The notes: a model not told the origin generated them from the letters alone. A stretch of 7,103 bases of DNA from Lachnospiraceae bacterium UBA7093 (GCA_002492465.1 DKYT01000029.1:1-7103), one strand, 5' to 3'; positions 1-6,230 are shown, counted from the first letter of the stretch. Made by a program: numbers and translations.

Positions 1-78
1 ACCGACCCCAGCGCCAAACTGTCGTGCCTTTCCCCTCCCCCTTTATAAATTCTTCAGAAATTCCTTATAGATTTTATT

Positions 79-96
79 TTTACAAGCCACTATAAT
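79..96 (+). promoter_or_regulatory. Putative promoter of the response regulator gene
   Basis: A perfect TATAAT -10 hexamer lies at 91-96, about 30 bases before the start codon at 128. No good sigma-A -35 box sits 16-18 bases upstream. One TTTACA word at 79-84 resembles the regulator-box repeats found further on (813-853), so the regulator might also act here, but a single copy is weak evidence. The AGGCGAGG ribosome binding site is at 112-119. The first 60 bases of the window are pyrimidine-rich, and I see no gene or hairpin there. Confidence 0.5.
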
Positions 97-127
97 AAAA
101 ACCAGAAATTCAGGCGAGGTTTATTTC

Positions 128-793
128 ATGAAAAATATTTTAGTAGTGGACGATGATATCAATATCGGAAATATGCTGGAGGAAGTCCTCACCAAAGAAG
201 GTTACCAGGTATCCCGCGCCTATTCAGGCACCGAAGCCCTGTATGTGCTTTCCTCCAAAAGACCTGACCTTGTGCTGCTGGACCTGATGCTTCCCGGACT
301 TGACGGAAAAGAACTTCTGCCCCGGACAGGGGGCATCCCGGTAATTGTGGTCAGCGCCAAAACATCCACTGAGGACAAGGTATCGCTTCTTCTTGAAGGC
401 GCCGCCGATTACGTGACCAAGCCCTTTGACATACAGGAGCTTTTGGCAAGAATTACCGTACAACTGCGGAACTTTTCCTCTGACGGCTCTTCCCTAAGGC
501 TTGTCTTTGAAGATCTGATACTTGACACTGTCTCTCACAATGTCAGCGTAGAGGGGCACTCTGTCAAATTGACCCCCACGGAATACGCCATCTTAAAGCT
601 CCTTATGCAGAACCCCTCCCAGGTGGTAACCAAATCTCTCCTGCTGGACCGCCTTAGCGAAGACACTCCCGACTGTATGGAAAGCTCCCTGCGGGTGCAT
701 ATCAGCAACCTGCGCAAAAAGCTCCGGGATGTAAACGGCAGGGACTACATCGAAGCCGTCTGGGGCATCGGATTTAAAATGAAAGAAGACTAA
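128..793 (+). CDS. OmpR/PhoB-family response regulator
   Basis: A DNA-binding response regulator of 221 residues, the usual length for the family. The receiver domain covers about residues 1-115. It has the acidic cluster D8-D10, the phospho-acceptor D52 in LLDLMLP, S76 as the conserved Ser/Thr and K98 in the KPF motif. A winged-helix DNA-binding domain follows at about 127-219, with the typical helix around ESSLRVHISNLRKKLR and the terminal VWGIGFKM strand. The ATG at 128 follows AGGCGAGG with sensible spacing. It should be phosphorylated by the histidine kinase at 2672-3571 and then activate the ABC transporter operon, because four regulator-type repeats (813-853) lie directly downstream. 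Regulators in this gene order usually control peptide-antibiotic resistance or envelope stress. That role is inferred from the neighbours; the family assignment is firm. Confidence 0.95.
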   Translation: MKNILVVDDDINIGNMLEEVLTKEGYQVSRAYSGTEALYVLSSKRPDLVLLDLMLPGLDGKELLPRTGGIPVIVVSAKTSTEDKVSLLLEGAADYVTKPFDIQELLARITVQLRNFSSDGSSLRLVFEDLILDTVSHNVSVEGHSVKLTPTEYAILKLLMQNPSQVVTKSLLLDRLSEDTPDCMESSLRVHISNLRKKLRDVNGRDYIEAVWGIGFKMKED

Positions 794-812
794 ATCTCCA
801 TCCAAAGGAATC

Positions 813-853
813 TTTACAGTTTCTTTACTCTTTTCTTAACAGCTTTCTTAACA
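813..853 (+). promoter_or_regulatory. Four direct repeats, putative response regulator operator
   Basis: Four hexamers occur in direct orientation: TTTACA (813-818), TTTACT (824-829), TTAACA (836-841) and TTAACA (848-853). The spacers are 5, 6 and 6 bases, so the starts are 11-12 bases apart, about one helical turn. Relative to a start site predicted from the -10 box at 863-868, the block covers roughly -62 to -22. OmpR-family regulators bind direct repeats of this kind, and the pattern is very close to the Bacillus PhoP box. The likely ligand is the regulator at 128-793. The repeats are read directly; the binding protein is inferred. Confidence 0.7.
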
Positions 854-862
854 ATTATCCGT

Positions 863-868
863 TATGAT
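863..868 (+). promoter_or_regulatory. -10 element of the ABC transporter/kinase operon
   Basis: TATGAT matches the sigma-A -10 consensus at five of six positions and lies 9 bases after the last regulator repeat. No recognisable -35 box sits 17 bases upstream (that place reads CAGCTT), which fits an activator-dependent promoter. A strong AAGGAGG ribosome binding site follows at 886-892, 8 bases before the start codon of the ATPase gene. Confidence 0.6.
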
Positions 869-900
869 ACTGCCATCATCAAAACAAGGAGGCTCAATTT

Positions 901-1815
901 ATGGAGTATGTTTTAAGTACCGACAACCTGTGTAAAAGCTACAGGCATTTCAAAGCGTTAAACGGACTTTCCATGCATGTCCCCAAGGGAGCGATCTATG
1001 GATTCGTGGGCAAAAACGGCGCCGGGAAAACCACCCTGATCCGCCTGATCTGCGGTCTGCAGGCGCCCACCGCAGGAGAATATACCCTGTATGGAATCAA
1101 AAGCACCCAGGGAAACATTACCAAATCCCGGCGGCGGATCGGCGCGGTGGTCGAAACCCCTTCCATCTATTTGAATATGACGGCGGAAGAAAATTTAAAG
1201 GAGCAGTATATTATTTTAGGACTGCCCTCCTTTGACGGCATACCGGAGCTTTTACGTCTGGTAGATCTGGAAAATACCGGAAAGAAAAAAGCGAAAAACT
1301 TTTCACTGGGCATGCGCCAGCGTCTCGGAATTGCCATTGCGCTCTGCGGCGATCCGGATTTTCTCGTCCTGGATGAACCCATTAACGGTCTTGACCCCCA
1401 GGGTATCATTGAAATACGGGAACTGATTTTAAAGTTGAACCGGGAAAAGCAGATTACCGTTCTGATCTCCAGTCATATTCTGGATGAGCTTTCCCGCCTT
1501 GCCACCCATTACGGTTTTATTGATAACGGGCGTCTCATCAAGGAGATCAGCGCAAAAGAGCTGGAAGCGGCATCCCAGAAATGCCTGCGCCTGGAGGTTT
1601 CCGATATGCGCGTCCTGACCCGGGTAATGGATGCAATGAACATAGAATATCATATTTTTTCCGACACCCAGGCAGATATATTCGCTCAGATCACAGCCAC
1701 CCAACTGGTGCTGGAACTTGCCAAAAAAGGATGCGAGGTAATCTCTATCCACGAACGGGACGAAAGTCTTGAAAGCTATTACGTAAGTCTGTTAGGAGGT
1801 GGCGCCAATGAATAA
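901..1815 (+). CDS. ABC transporter ATP-binding protein, BcrA/LanF-like
   Basis: A 304-residue cytoplasmic ATPase that powers the permease encoded immediately downstream. Visible motifs are Walker A GKNGAGKTT (37-45), the signature FSLGMRQR (134-141), Walker B FLVLDEP (154-160) and the switch histidine H192. At the Q-loop position the sequence reads VVETPSIY, with Glu85 instead of Gln. This E-loop is characteristic of lantibiotic immunity (LanF) and bacitracin (BcrA) exporters. The roughly 80-residue C-terminal extension after the nucleotide-binding domain is also usual for that group. The ATG at 901 follows AAGGAGG. The stop overlaps the permease start, which suggests translational coupling. 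The natural role is probably export or removal of a membrane-active peptide, or sensing through the kinase encoded in the same operon. The substrate cannot be read from the sequence. Confidence 0.93.
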   Translation: MEYVLSTDNLCKSYRHFKALNGLSMHVPKGAIYGFVGKNGAGKTTLIRLICGLQAPTAGEYTLYGIKSTQGNITKSRRRIGAVVETPSIYLNMTAEENLKEQYIILGLPSFDGIPELLRLVDLENTGKKKAKNFSLGMRQRLGIAIALCGDPDFLVLDEPINGLDPQGIIEIRELILKLNREKQITVLISSHILDELSRLATHYGFIDNGRLIKEISAKELEAASQKCLRLEVSDMRVLTRVMDAMNIEYHIFSDTQADIFAQITATQLVLELAKKGCEVISIHERDESLESYYVSLLGGGANE

Positions 1816-2662
1816 ACTGATTGCCGCTCATTTGATGCGTTTAAAGAAAGACAAGTGCTTCTGGATCTGCACCCTGTTTACCATTTTTATAGCAGTTTAC
1901 CGGAATCTGGACTCCTATTCTATGTCAAAGGAATACAACTATACCTGTACCCTGGAGTCTGTTTTCTTTCCCTTTGTGATGTTGATGGCGATGCTTTCTC
2001 CTGTTTTCTGCAGTCTGTTTTTAGGTACGGAATTCAGCGACGGAACCATCCGCAATAAGCTGACCGTAGGACATGACCGGATCAGCATCTACCTGTCCGA
2101 CCTGATCGTGTGCAGCATCACAAATATCCTTTTGTGCATTGCCTACATCATTCCCTGCCTTTGCCTTGGAATACCTTTGTTCGGCTTTTTTACCTTCAGC
2201 CTGCAGATGATTCTGATCCAGATGGGCTGCAGCCTTATACTTGCCATAGCCTATGCCGCCCTTTATACCGCAGTTGCCATGCTGAACCAGAATCGTGCCG
2301 TCACCGCTGTCATCTGCATCATGGGCATGTTTCTGCTGTTCTTCTTCGGCACACTCCTCTACTCCCGCTTAAACGAGCCGGAAACCTATGGTTCCTATAC
2401 CATTATGACCGAAGCCGGAGAAGTGATCCAGGAAGAAGCATCCCCAAATCCCTTTTATGTGGGCGGTGCCAGGCGTGCTATATATGAATTTCTGGTTGAA
2501 GCCCTTCCCAGCGGTCAGACTGCCATGCTTTCTTCCCCTGAATCGCCGCTCTACGGCACAGATACCGAAAAGCCCCCGCGGCTTATTCTGTACTCTTCCA
2601 TGATCAGCCTGCTTTCCACCGGTTTGGGCATATATTTTTTCAGAAAAAAAGACATTAAGTAA
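1808..2662 (+). CDS. ABC-2 type permease
   Basis: A 284-residue membrane protein with about six predicted helices, near residues 17-31, 52-72, 97-120, 127-154, 164-184 and 259-277. A loop of about 70 residues (188-256), probably outside the membrane, lies between helices five and six. The motif GTEFSDGTIRNKL (73-85) is typical of ABC-2 permeases of bacitracin and lantibiotic exporters. I chose ATG 1808 over the in-frame GTG at 1799, because that GTG lies within the AGGAGGT ribosome binding site (1794-1800) while the ATG is 7 bases after it. The gene overlaps the ATPase gene by 8 bases. Only one permease is encoded, so the transporter probably works as a permease homodimer with two ATPase copies, as in BcrAB. 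LanFEG systems normally have two permeases and none follows here. Confidence 0.88.
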   Translation: MNKLIAAHLMRLKKDKCFWICTLFTIFIAVYRNLDSYSMSKEYNYTCTLESVFFPFVMLMAMLSPVFCSLFLGTEFSDGTIRNKLTVGHDRISIYLSDLIVCSITNILLCIAYIIPCLCLGIPLFGFFTFSLQMILIQMGCSLILAIAYAALYTAVAMLNQNRAVTAVICIMGMFLLFFFGTLLYSRLNEPETYGSYTIMTEAGEVIQEEASPNPFYVGGARRAIYEFLVEALPSGQTAMLSSPESPLYGTDTEKPPRLILYSSMISLLSTGLGIYFFRKKDIK

Positions 2663-2671
2663 AGGAATCCT

Positions 2672-3571
2672 ATGATGGAAATAAAATTATGGATTTTAAT
2701 TGGAATTCTTATTTGGGTAATCCTGCTGATGGGAATTAAGATCTATCTTCTCCAAAAATCGGCAAGAGAAATCAGAGACGGGCTTGCAGACAAGCTCGCC
2801 TCTGAAACCAATACCCTGATCGACATTTCAAGCCGCGACCGCCACATGCGCAGCCTTGCCGCCGATCTCAACGGACAGCTTGCCCGGCTGCGCCGCGAAA
2901 GGCTGCGCTTTCAGCAGGGAAATCTTGAAATTGCAGAAACCATAACCAACATTTCCCACGATTTAAGAACGCCCCTGACCGCCATATACGGTTATCTGGA
3001 TCTCCTCAAAAGGACGACTCACCCCGAAGACTCCGCCCGTTATCTGGCGATCATTGAAAACCGCATTGACGCCCTAAAGCAAATGACAGAAGAACTTTTC
3101 CGCTATTCCGCTGCTTCTTCCGCCATCCAGGATACGCTTTATGAAGAAATTATATTGAACAATTTCCTGGAAGAAATCCTCTCCGCCTATTATGCCGCAC
3201 TAAAAGACAGGCAAATCTCCCCTCAGATCACAATGCCTCAGGAAAAAGTCATCCGCTTTTTAAACAGAAACGCCCTTTCCCGCATCTTTGCTAATATCAT
3301 CAGCAACGCCATCAAATACAGCGGCGGCGACTTAACCATCACCCTGTCCAAAGAAGGCGTCATCACCTTTTCCAATCACGCTCCGGGCTTAAACGAGCTG
3401 ACAGTTATGAGACTCTTTGACCGCTTCTATACCGTTGAAACTGCATCAAAGTCCACTGGGCTCGGACTCTCCATCGCCAAAGAACTAACGGAACAGATGG
3501 AAGGAACCATACAGGCAAGATACAAGAATCAAGTGCTGTGCATTGAGGTTTACTTTCCTGAAAAGATCTGA
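2672..3571 (+). CDS. Sensor histidine kinase with minimal input domain
   Basis: A 299-residue membrane kinase that should phosphorylate the regulator at 128-793. It has a single clear transmembrane helix at 6-27, then a charged, helical linker (about 28-85). The dimerisation/phospho-acceptor segment is NISHDLRTPL with His96. The N-box NIISNAIKYS is at 208-217, the F-box LFDRFYT at 248-254 and the G2 box TGLGLSIAK at 262-270. The G1 box is degenerate: at 233-240 it reads FSNHAPGL where DxGxG is usual, a form that occurs in short Firmicute kinases linked to peptide transporters. There is no extracellular sensor domain and no clear second helix, so the signal may come through the transporter. 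The gene starts 9 bases after the permease stop, with a modest AAAGGA ribosome binding site (2661-2666). A second ATG at 2675 is an alternative start. Confidence 0.92.
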   Translation: MMEIKLWILIGILIWVILLMGIKIYLLQKSAREIRDGLADKLASETNTLIDISSRDRHMRSLAADLNGQLARLRRERLRFQQGNLEIAETITNISHDLRTPLTAIYGYLDLLKRTTHPEDSARYLAIIENRIDALKQMTEELFRYSAASSAIQDTLYEEIILNNFLEEILSAYYAALKDRQISPQITMPQEKVIRFLNRNALSRIFANIISNAIKYSGGDLTITLSKEGVITFSNHAPGLNELTVMRLFDRFYTVETASKSTGLGLSIAKELTEQMEGTIQARYKNQVLCIEVYFPEKI

Positions 3572-3589
3572 CGTATTTAAAAAAATCCG

Positions 3590-3622
3590 GGAACCTTTTA
3601 GCTCTTCTGGCAATCTTATAAG
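3590..3622 (+). promoter_or_regulatory. Weak candidate promoter of the sigma factor cassette
   Basis: The 102-base gap between the kinase stop and the sigma factor start must hold a promoter if the cassette is transcribed independently. GGAACC at 3590-3595 matches the -35 core of many ECF promoters, and TATAAG at 3617-3622 resembles a sigma-A -10. The usual ECF -10 word (CGTC) is absent at the expected distance, so neither reading is complete. I see no strong terminator hairpin after the kinase, so readthrough from the upstream operon is possible. Confidence 0.25.
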
Positions 3623-3652
3623 TAAAAGCCGGCAAAATGAAATGCAGTTGTC

Positions 3653-3662
3653 AGGAGGTGAT
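3653..3662 (+). promoter_or_regulatory. Extended Shine-Dalgarno of the sigma factor gene
   Basis: AGGAGGTGAT pairs along ten bases with the 3' end of 16S rRNA. The only in-frame start codon that gives a complete sigma factor, ATG 3674, lies 15 bases after AGGAGG and 11 after the whole match. That is longer than the usual 6-9 base spacing and may lower or condition translation. Confidence 0.7.
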
Positions 3663-3673
3663 ACACATCTGTT

Positions 3674-4129
3674 ATGGATCATGAAACATTTACCACACTG
3701 GTTCGGCAGTATACCCCAAATATGTACAGGCTTTCCTATGGCATGCTCCGCAGTGGTGCGGACGCCGAGGATGCTGTCAGCGAGGCAGTGCTGAAGGCAT
3801 GGGAAAACCTGGAAAAACTGAAAAAGCCGGAATGCTTTAAGGCATGGATCATGCAGATTACCGCCAATGAGGCGCGTAAAATTTACCGCCACACAAGGAA
3901 GGTGAGCTGTATGGAGTCCATGGAGGAAATAGCGCCGGTTTTTGCGGATGAATATCATGAACTCTGGGATGCGGTGATGAAGCTGGACGAGCGGTACAGG
4001 GCAGTCATTATTTTATATTTTTATGAAAGCCTGTCCCTTAAGGAAATTGGTAAAGCGCTTCATATTGCGGAGGGAACCGTGAAATCCCGGCTTTCCAGGG
4101 GGAAAAGGATGTTAAAGGAGATGCTGTAA
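3674..4129 (+). CDS. ECF-type RNA polymerase sigma factor
   Basis: A 151-residue sigma-70 family protein, at the short end for the ECF group. The sigma-2 domain covers about residues 5-72 and includes the RNA polymerase-binding and -10 recognition helices around ADAEDAVSEAVLKAW (29-43) and AWIMQITANEARKIYR (57-72). A short acidic linker (81-96) leads to the sigma-4 domain. Its helix-turn-helix SLKEIGKALHIAEGTVKSRLSR (120-142 region) should read the -35 element. There is no sigma-3 domain, as expected. It would direct polymerase to a small regulon, held in check by the membrane protein encoded 54 bases downstream. The coding strand is G-rich (10 C to 18 G in 3781-3840), unlike most of the upstream operon. 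The family assignment is secure; the target promoters are unknown. Confidence 0.93.
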   Translation: MDHETFTTLVRQYTPNMYRLSYGMLRSGADAEDAVSEAVLKAWENLEKLKKPECFKAWIMQITANEARKIYRHTRKVSCMESMEEIAPVFADEYHELWDAVMKLDERYRAVIILYFYESLSLKEIGKALHIAEGTVKSRLSRGKRMLKEML

Positions 4130-4183
4130 GATTAGCTGCCAGATTCCCCGGTTTGCGGATATCCGGCAGTATGGAGGAAGAAT

Positions 4184-5791
4184 ATGAGCAGTCATTGGGA
4201 AAGGAAATTATTTGAAATGGCAGGGAAGGAACAGATGATCGTGCCAGAATCCCTGAACACAAAAATAGAAAGGCTGATCTCGGCAACCGGGGGTGCAAAA
4301 AGTGAAATAGATACAAGACCCAGGTTAAAGAGGCGGGCTGTTTTTAAAAAGACCATTGTCCTGGCGGCAGCCATGACAATGCTATTTTCTATCACTGCCA
4401 TGGCGTCAGTAGGCGCTTATCGTCAGAGGATGGAGGCAATGAATCAGGAAAAGCTGGAAGAATATTTCAGGCAAATCTACCGTTCTAAATTGCCTGCCGA
4501 CAATTATAACCGCCCTTATTATAAGTCAGAGCAAAACAGGATGAAAGAGCTTTCCGCTTCTTATGAGGAGCAGGGACTTTTCCCTGAGGGCGAGCTTATC
4601 ATGCTGGATGCGGCGGAAGATTATACGGGAAAGAAGATAGGATTTTTGAAGGACACCAGCACCTTCTTTTTCCCGGAAAAGGAAATGAGCGATGAGGAGC
4701 TTTTGCAGATCATTGATTTTATCCATAAAAGGGATTACAGCCTGCAAAGAATGAATGAGATGATTGCGGCTGGAGAAGCCAAAACTTTGGATGAGTCAGC
4801 TTTTGAGGCGACGCCGGAGGCGGTAACGGAGTCTTCTGTTCTGCAAAGTGATGCCGTGACAGATCCGGGACAGGAACTTATAATTCCTTATACAGGGGAT
4901 TTGCCTCTGCTTAGTATGGCGGCAGGGAATGATTGCATTTTCCTGACCGGATGGAATGAGGTTCACCGTATGAAGATCGGAAGCAGTGATTCAGAACTGT
5001 TTTTTGATGATTTTGATCATAGAACAAGGATTACGGCTCTATGCCAGGATCAGAAGGATCATGTTTATCTGGGACTGATGCAGCAGAAGGAATACGGAAA
5101 TTGGGAATGCTGTCTTTGGGTGTTAAACGCGGAGGGGAATTTTTTAAGGGAAATTGATTTATCTCCTTATATGTCCTTCGGTGGTATTACCATTGCAGGG
5201 GAAAAAAGCAATGGTTTTATCCGCCATATAGTGGTGGATGAGAAGGGGCTGCTTTACCTGAGAGGCGCAGGATTTCAGGATGCAGACATCCTGCTGATTT
5301 TAGACACGGACGGAAATCTGGTTTCCCGTATTGATGAGAATGCGTATAGTGCCGGTCTTACCTGTGGCATTGGGATTGGACGGGATAAAAGGGTATATAC
5401 AGCCATTTTCGACAGAGAGCACCGCCTATGCATTGCCGCCGTAAATCCAAAAGAAGGACGGCTGGAGGATGTCTCAGTGGGAATCGTGCCGGAAGATACC
5501 ATCAGTTTTGATCTTGTGGCTAAGGGATATGATGCAGACTTCGTGCTCTGGGGCTACAGCGGAATCTTTTCCTATAATATAGGAGAAGAAAGGGCGGTCT
5601 GTGTCATGCCCGCCTGGGAGACGCCCTGTGATGTGGAAGGGACACTCTGCTGCGCCCTGCCGGATGGTCGGATTGTGTTGGCAGCCTGCCCGGAGAGAAA
5701 AACTGTGACAGATACCGATGGAACAGAGCGGAAAGAGTGGGTTCCGGAGAAGACCTGTTTTTATTATCTACCGGGACTCAGGCAGCAGTAA
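4184..5791 (+). CDS. Single-pass membrane protein, putative anti-sigma factor with propeller-like outer domain
   Basis: A 535-residue protein that I do not recognise as a named family. Residues 1-54 are charged and probably cytoplasmic, ending in the basic patch RPRLKRR. Residues 57-77 form one hydrophobic helix. The rest should lie outside the membrane. Residues 80-200 are helical and acidic and include EMSDEELLQIIDFIHKRDYS (167-186). A Thr/Ser/Glu-rich linker follows (201-230). From about 240 to 532 come roughly six segments of similar shape, short beta strands ending in turns such as DEKG, DTDGN, GRDK and PDGR, which look like beta-propeller blades. This outer domain has 12 cysteines, including two CC pairs. 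The position after an ECF sigma gene and the topology argue for a transmembrane anti-sigma factor sensing an external signal, but no zinc-binding HxxxCxxC anti-sigma motif is present. ATG 4184 follows GGAGG (4173-4177). Confidence 0.75.
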   Translation: MSSHWERKLFEMAGKEQMIVPESLNTKIERLISATGGAKSEIDTRPRLKRRAVFKKTIVLAAAMTMLFSITAMASVGAYRQRMEAMNQEKLEEYFRQIYRSKLPADNYNRPYYKSEQNRMKELSASYEEQGLFPEGELIMLDAAEDYTGKKIGFLKDTSTFFFPEKEMSDEELLQIIDFIHKRDYSLQRMNEMIAAGEAKTLDESAFEATPEAVTESSVLQSDAVTDPGQELIIPYTGDLPLLSMAAGNDCIFLTGWNEVHRMKIGSSDSELFFDDFDHRTRITALCQDQKDHVYLGLMQQKEYGNWECCLWVLNAEGNFLREIDLSPYMSFGGITIAGEKSNGFIRHIVVDEKGLLYLRGAGFQDADILLILDTDGNLVSRIDENAYSAGLTCGIGIGRDKRVYTAIFDREHRLCIAAVNPKEGRLEDVSVGIVPEDTISFDLVAKGYDADFVLWGYSGIFSYNIGEERAVCVMPAWETPCDVEGTLCCALPDGRIVLAACPERKTVTDTDGTERKEWVPEKTCFYYLPGLRQQ

Positions 5792-5825
5792 AATGAATTG
5801 CTTTATGAAAGATTATAAAGGGAAG

Positions 5826-5864
5826 TGGAAAAAGCAGCGGATGCTACGTCTGCTGCTTTTTCCA
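5826..5864 (+). terminator. Intrinsic terminator after the sigma/anti-sigma cassette
   Basis: The left arm at 5826-5838 (TGGAAAAAGCAGC) pairs perfectly with 5852-5864. Three further inner pairs (one G-U) leave a 7-base loop. The T run lies inside the 3' arm rather than after it, so the signal works about equally on either strand. It begins 34 bases after the stop at 5791. Confidence 0.7.
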
Positions 5865-5916
5865 ATGTTGTTCCAGAATCGGAGACATACAACCTCATAG
5901 CAAAGGCTTTATAGAC

Positions 5917-5945
5917 TGTCTTCAAAATGTCTTCAAAATGAAGAC
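5917..5945. repeat. 11-bp tandem duplication with a hairpin
   Basis: TGTCTTCAAAA occurs twice back to back (5917-5927 and 5928-5938). The second copy runs into GAAGAC (5940-5945), which is the inverse of its own GTCTTC (5929-5934), giving a 6-bp stem with a 5-base loop. No gene covers it. It could be a protein-binding site or a replication-slippage product. Confidence 0.7.
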
Positions 5946-5980
5946 TCCTTGAACAGACTGTATCAGCCGGCGAAAATATT

Positions 5981-6020
5981 ATAAAAAACAAGGTATCGTC
6001 ATAGGTATCTTGTTTTTTAT
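5981..6020. terminator. Symmetric, bidirectional terminator-like hairpin
   Basis: ATAAAAAACAAG (5981-5992) pairs perfectly with CTTGTTTTTTAT (6009-6020). Five more inner pairs, two of them G-U, leave a 6-base loop, so the whole stem is about 17 bp. The A and T tracts at the base make it look like a terminator on both strands. It would serve the minus-strand transcript of the gene at 6247-6414 and act as a second stop for the sigma cassette. Confidence 0.65.
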
Positions 6021-6122
6021 TTAAAAAATACCGTCAACCACTATTTAAAGGTTTTACAGCGCATTGGTGAGTAAATATAAAAGTTTAAGCCTGCACCTCC
6101 CCTATTTCCTTGTCTGATAAAT

Positions 6123-6230
6123 GCCTGGCGTCCAGGCTGTCACCAAGCACTTAGTGAGGTGGATTTTTTGTCTGTCCAACCTGACGCATATCAAAACTGA
6201 CAGATAAAAATTGTAGCGAACTTAGTGCGG
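6123..6230. repeat. Structured repeat cluster, possible mobile-element or transfer-origin remnant
   Basis: No gene is visible between 5792 and 6246, but this part is unusually structured. A tight hairpin GCCTGG/CCAGGC with a 3-base loop lies at 6123-6137. A 12-bp inverted repeat pairs 6165-6176 with 6199-6210 (one G-U) around a 22-base loop. The word ACTTAGTG followed by N then GG occurs twice in direct orientation, at 6149-6159 and 6220-6230, 71 bases apart. An inverted repeat followed by a short conserved word is the layout of transfer origins and of element ends. The structure is read directly; the role is unproven. Confidence 0.4.

Noticed and set aside
1799..1801. GTG as start of the permease
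   Set aside because: It lies inside the AGGAGGT ribosome binding site; ATG 1808 has correct spacing.
2110..2487. 125-codon + frame inside the permease gene
   Set aside because: It is rich in His, Cys and Arg, has no ribosome binding site, and lies wholly inside a well-supported permease.
3485..3958. 157-codon open frame on the minus strand
   Set aside because: It overlaps the end of the kinase gene and most of the sigma factor gene in antisense. It has no protein-family features, and the + strand genes have clear motifs.
4130..4183. GGATATCC palindrome with flanking CCGG words before the putative anti-sigma gene
   Set aside because: It is short and gives no stable stem clearly better than chance; there is no T run, so it is not a terminator.
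5718..5991. Short frames on both strands around the end of the sigma cassette
   Set aside because: They run through the terminator hairpin, have no convincing ribosome binding sites and show no recognisable protein features.
5917..6230. CRISPR array
   Set aside because: The repeats are too short, only two copies each, and irregularly spaced, with no spacer pattern.
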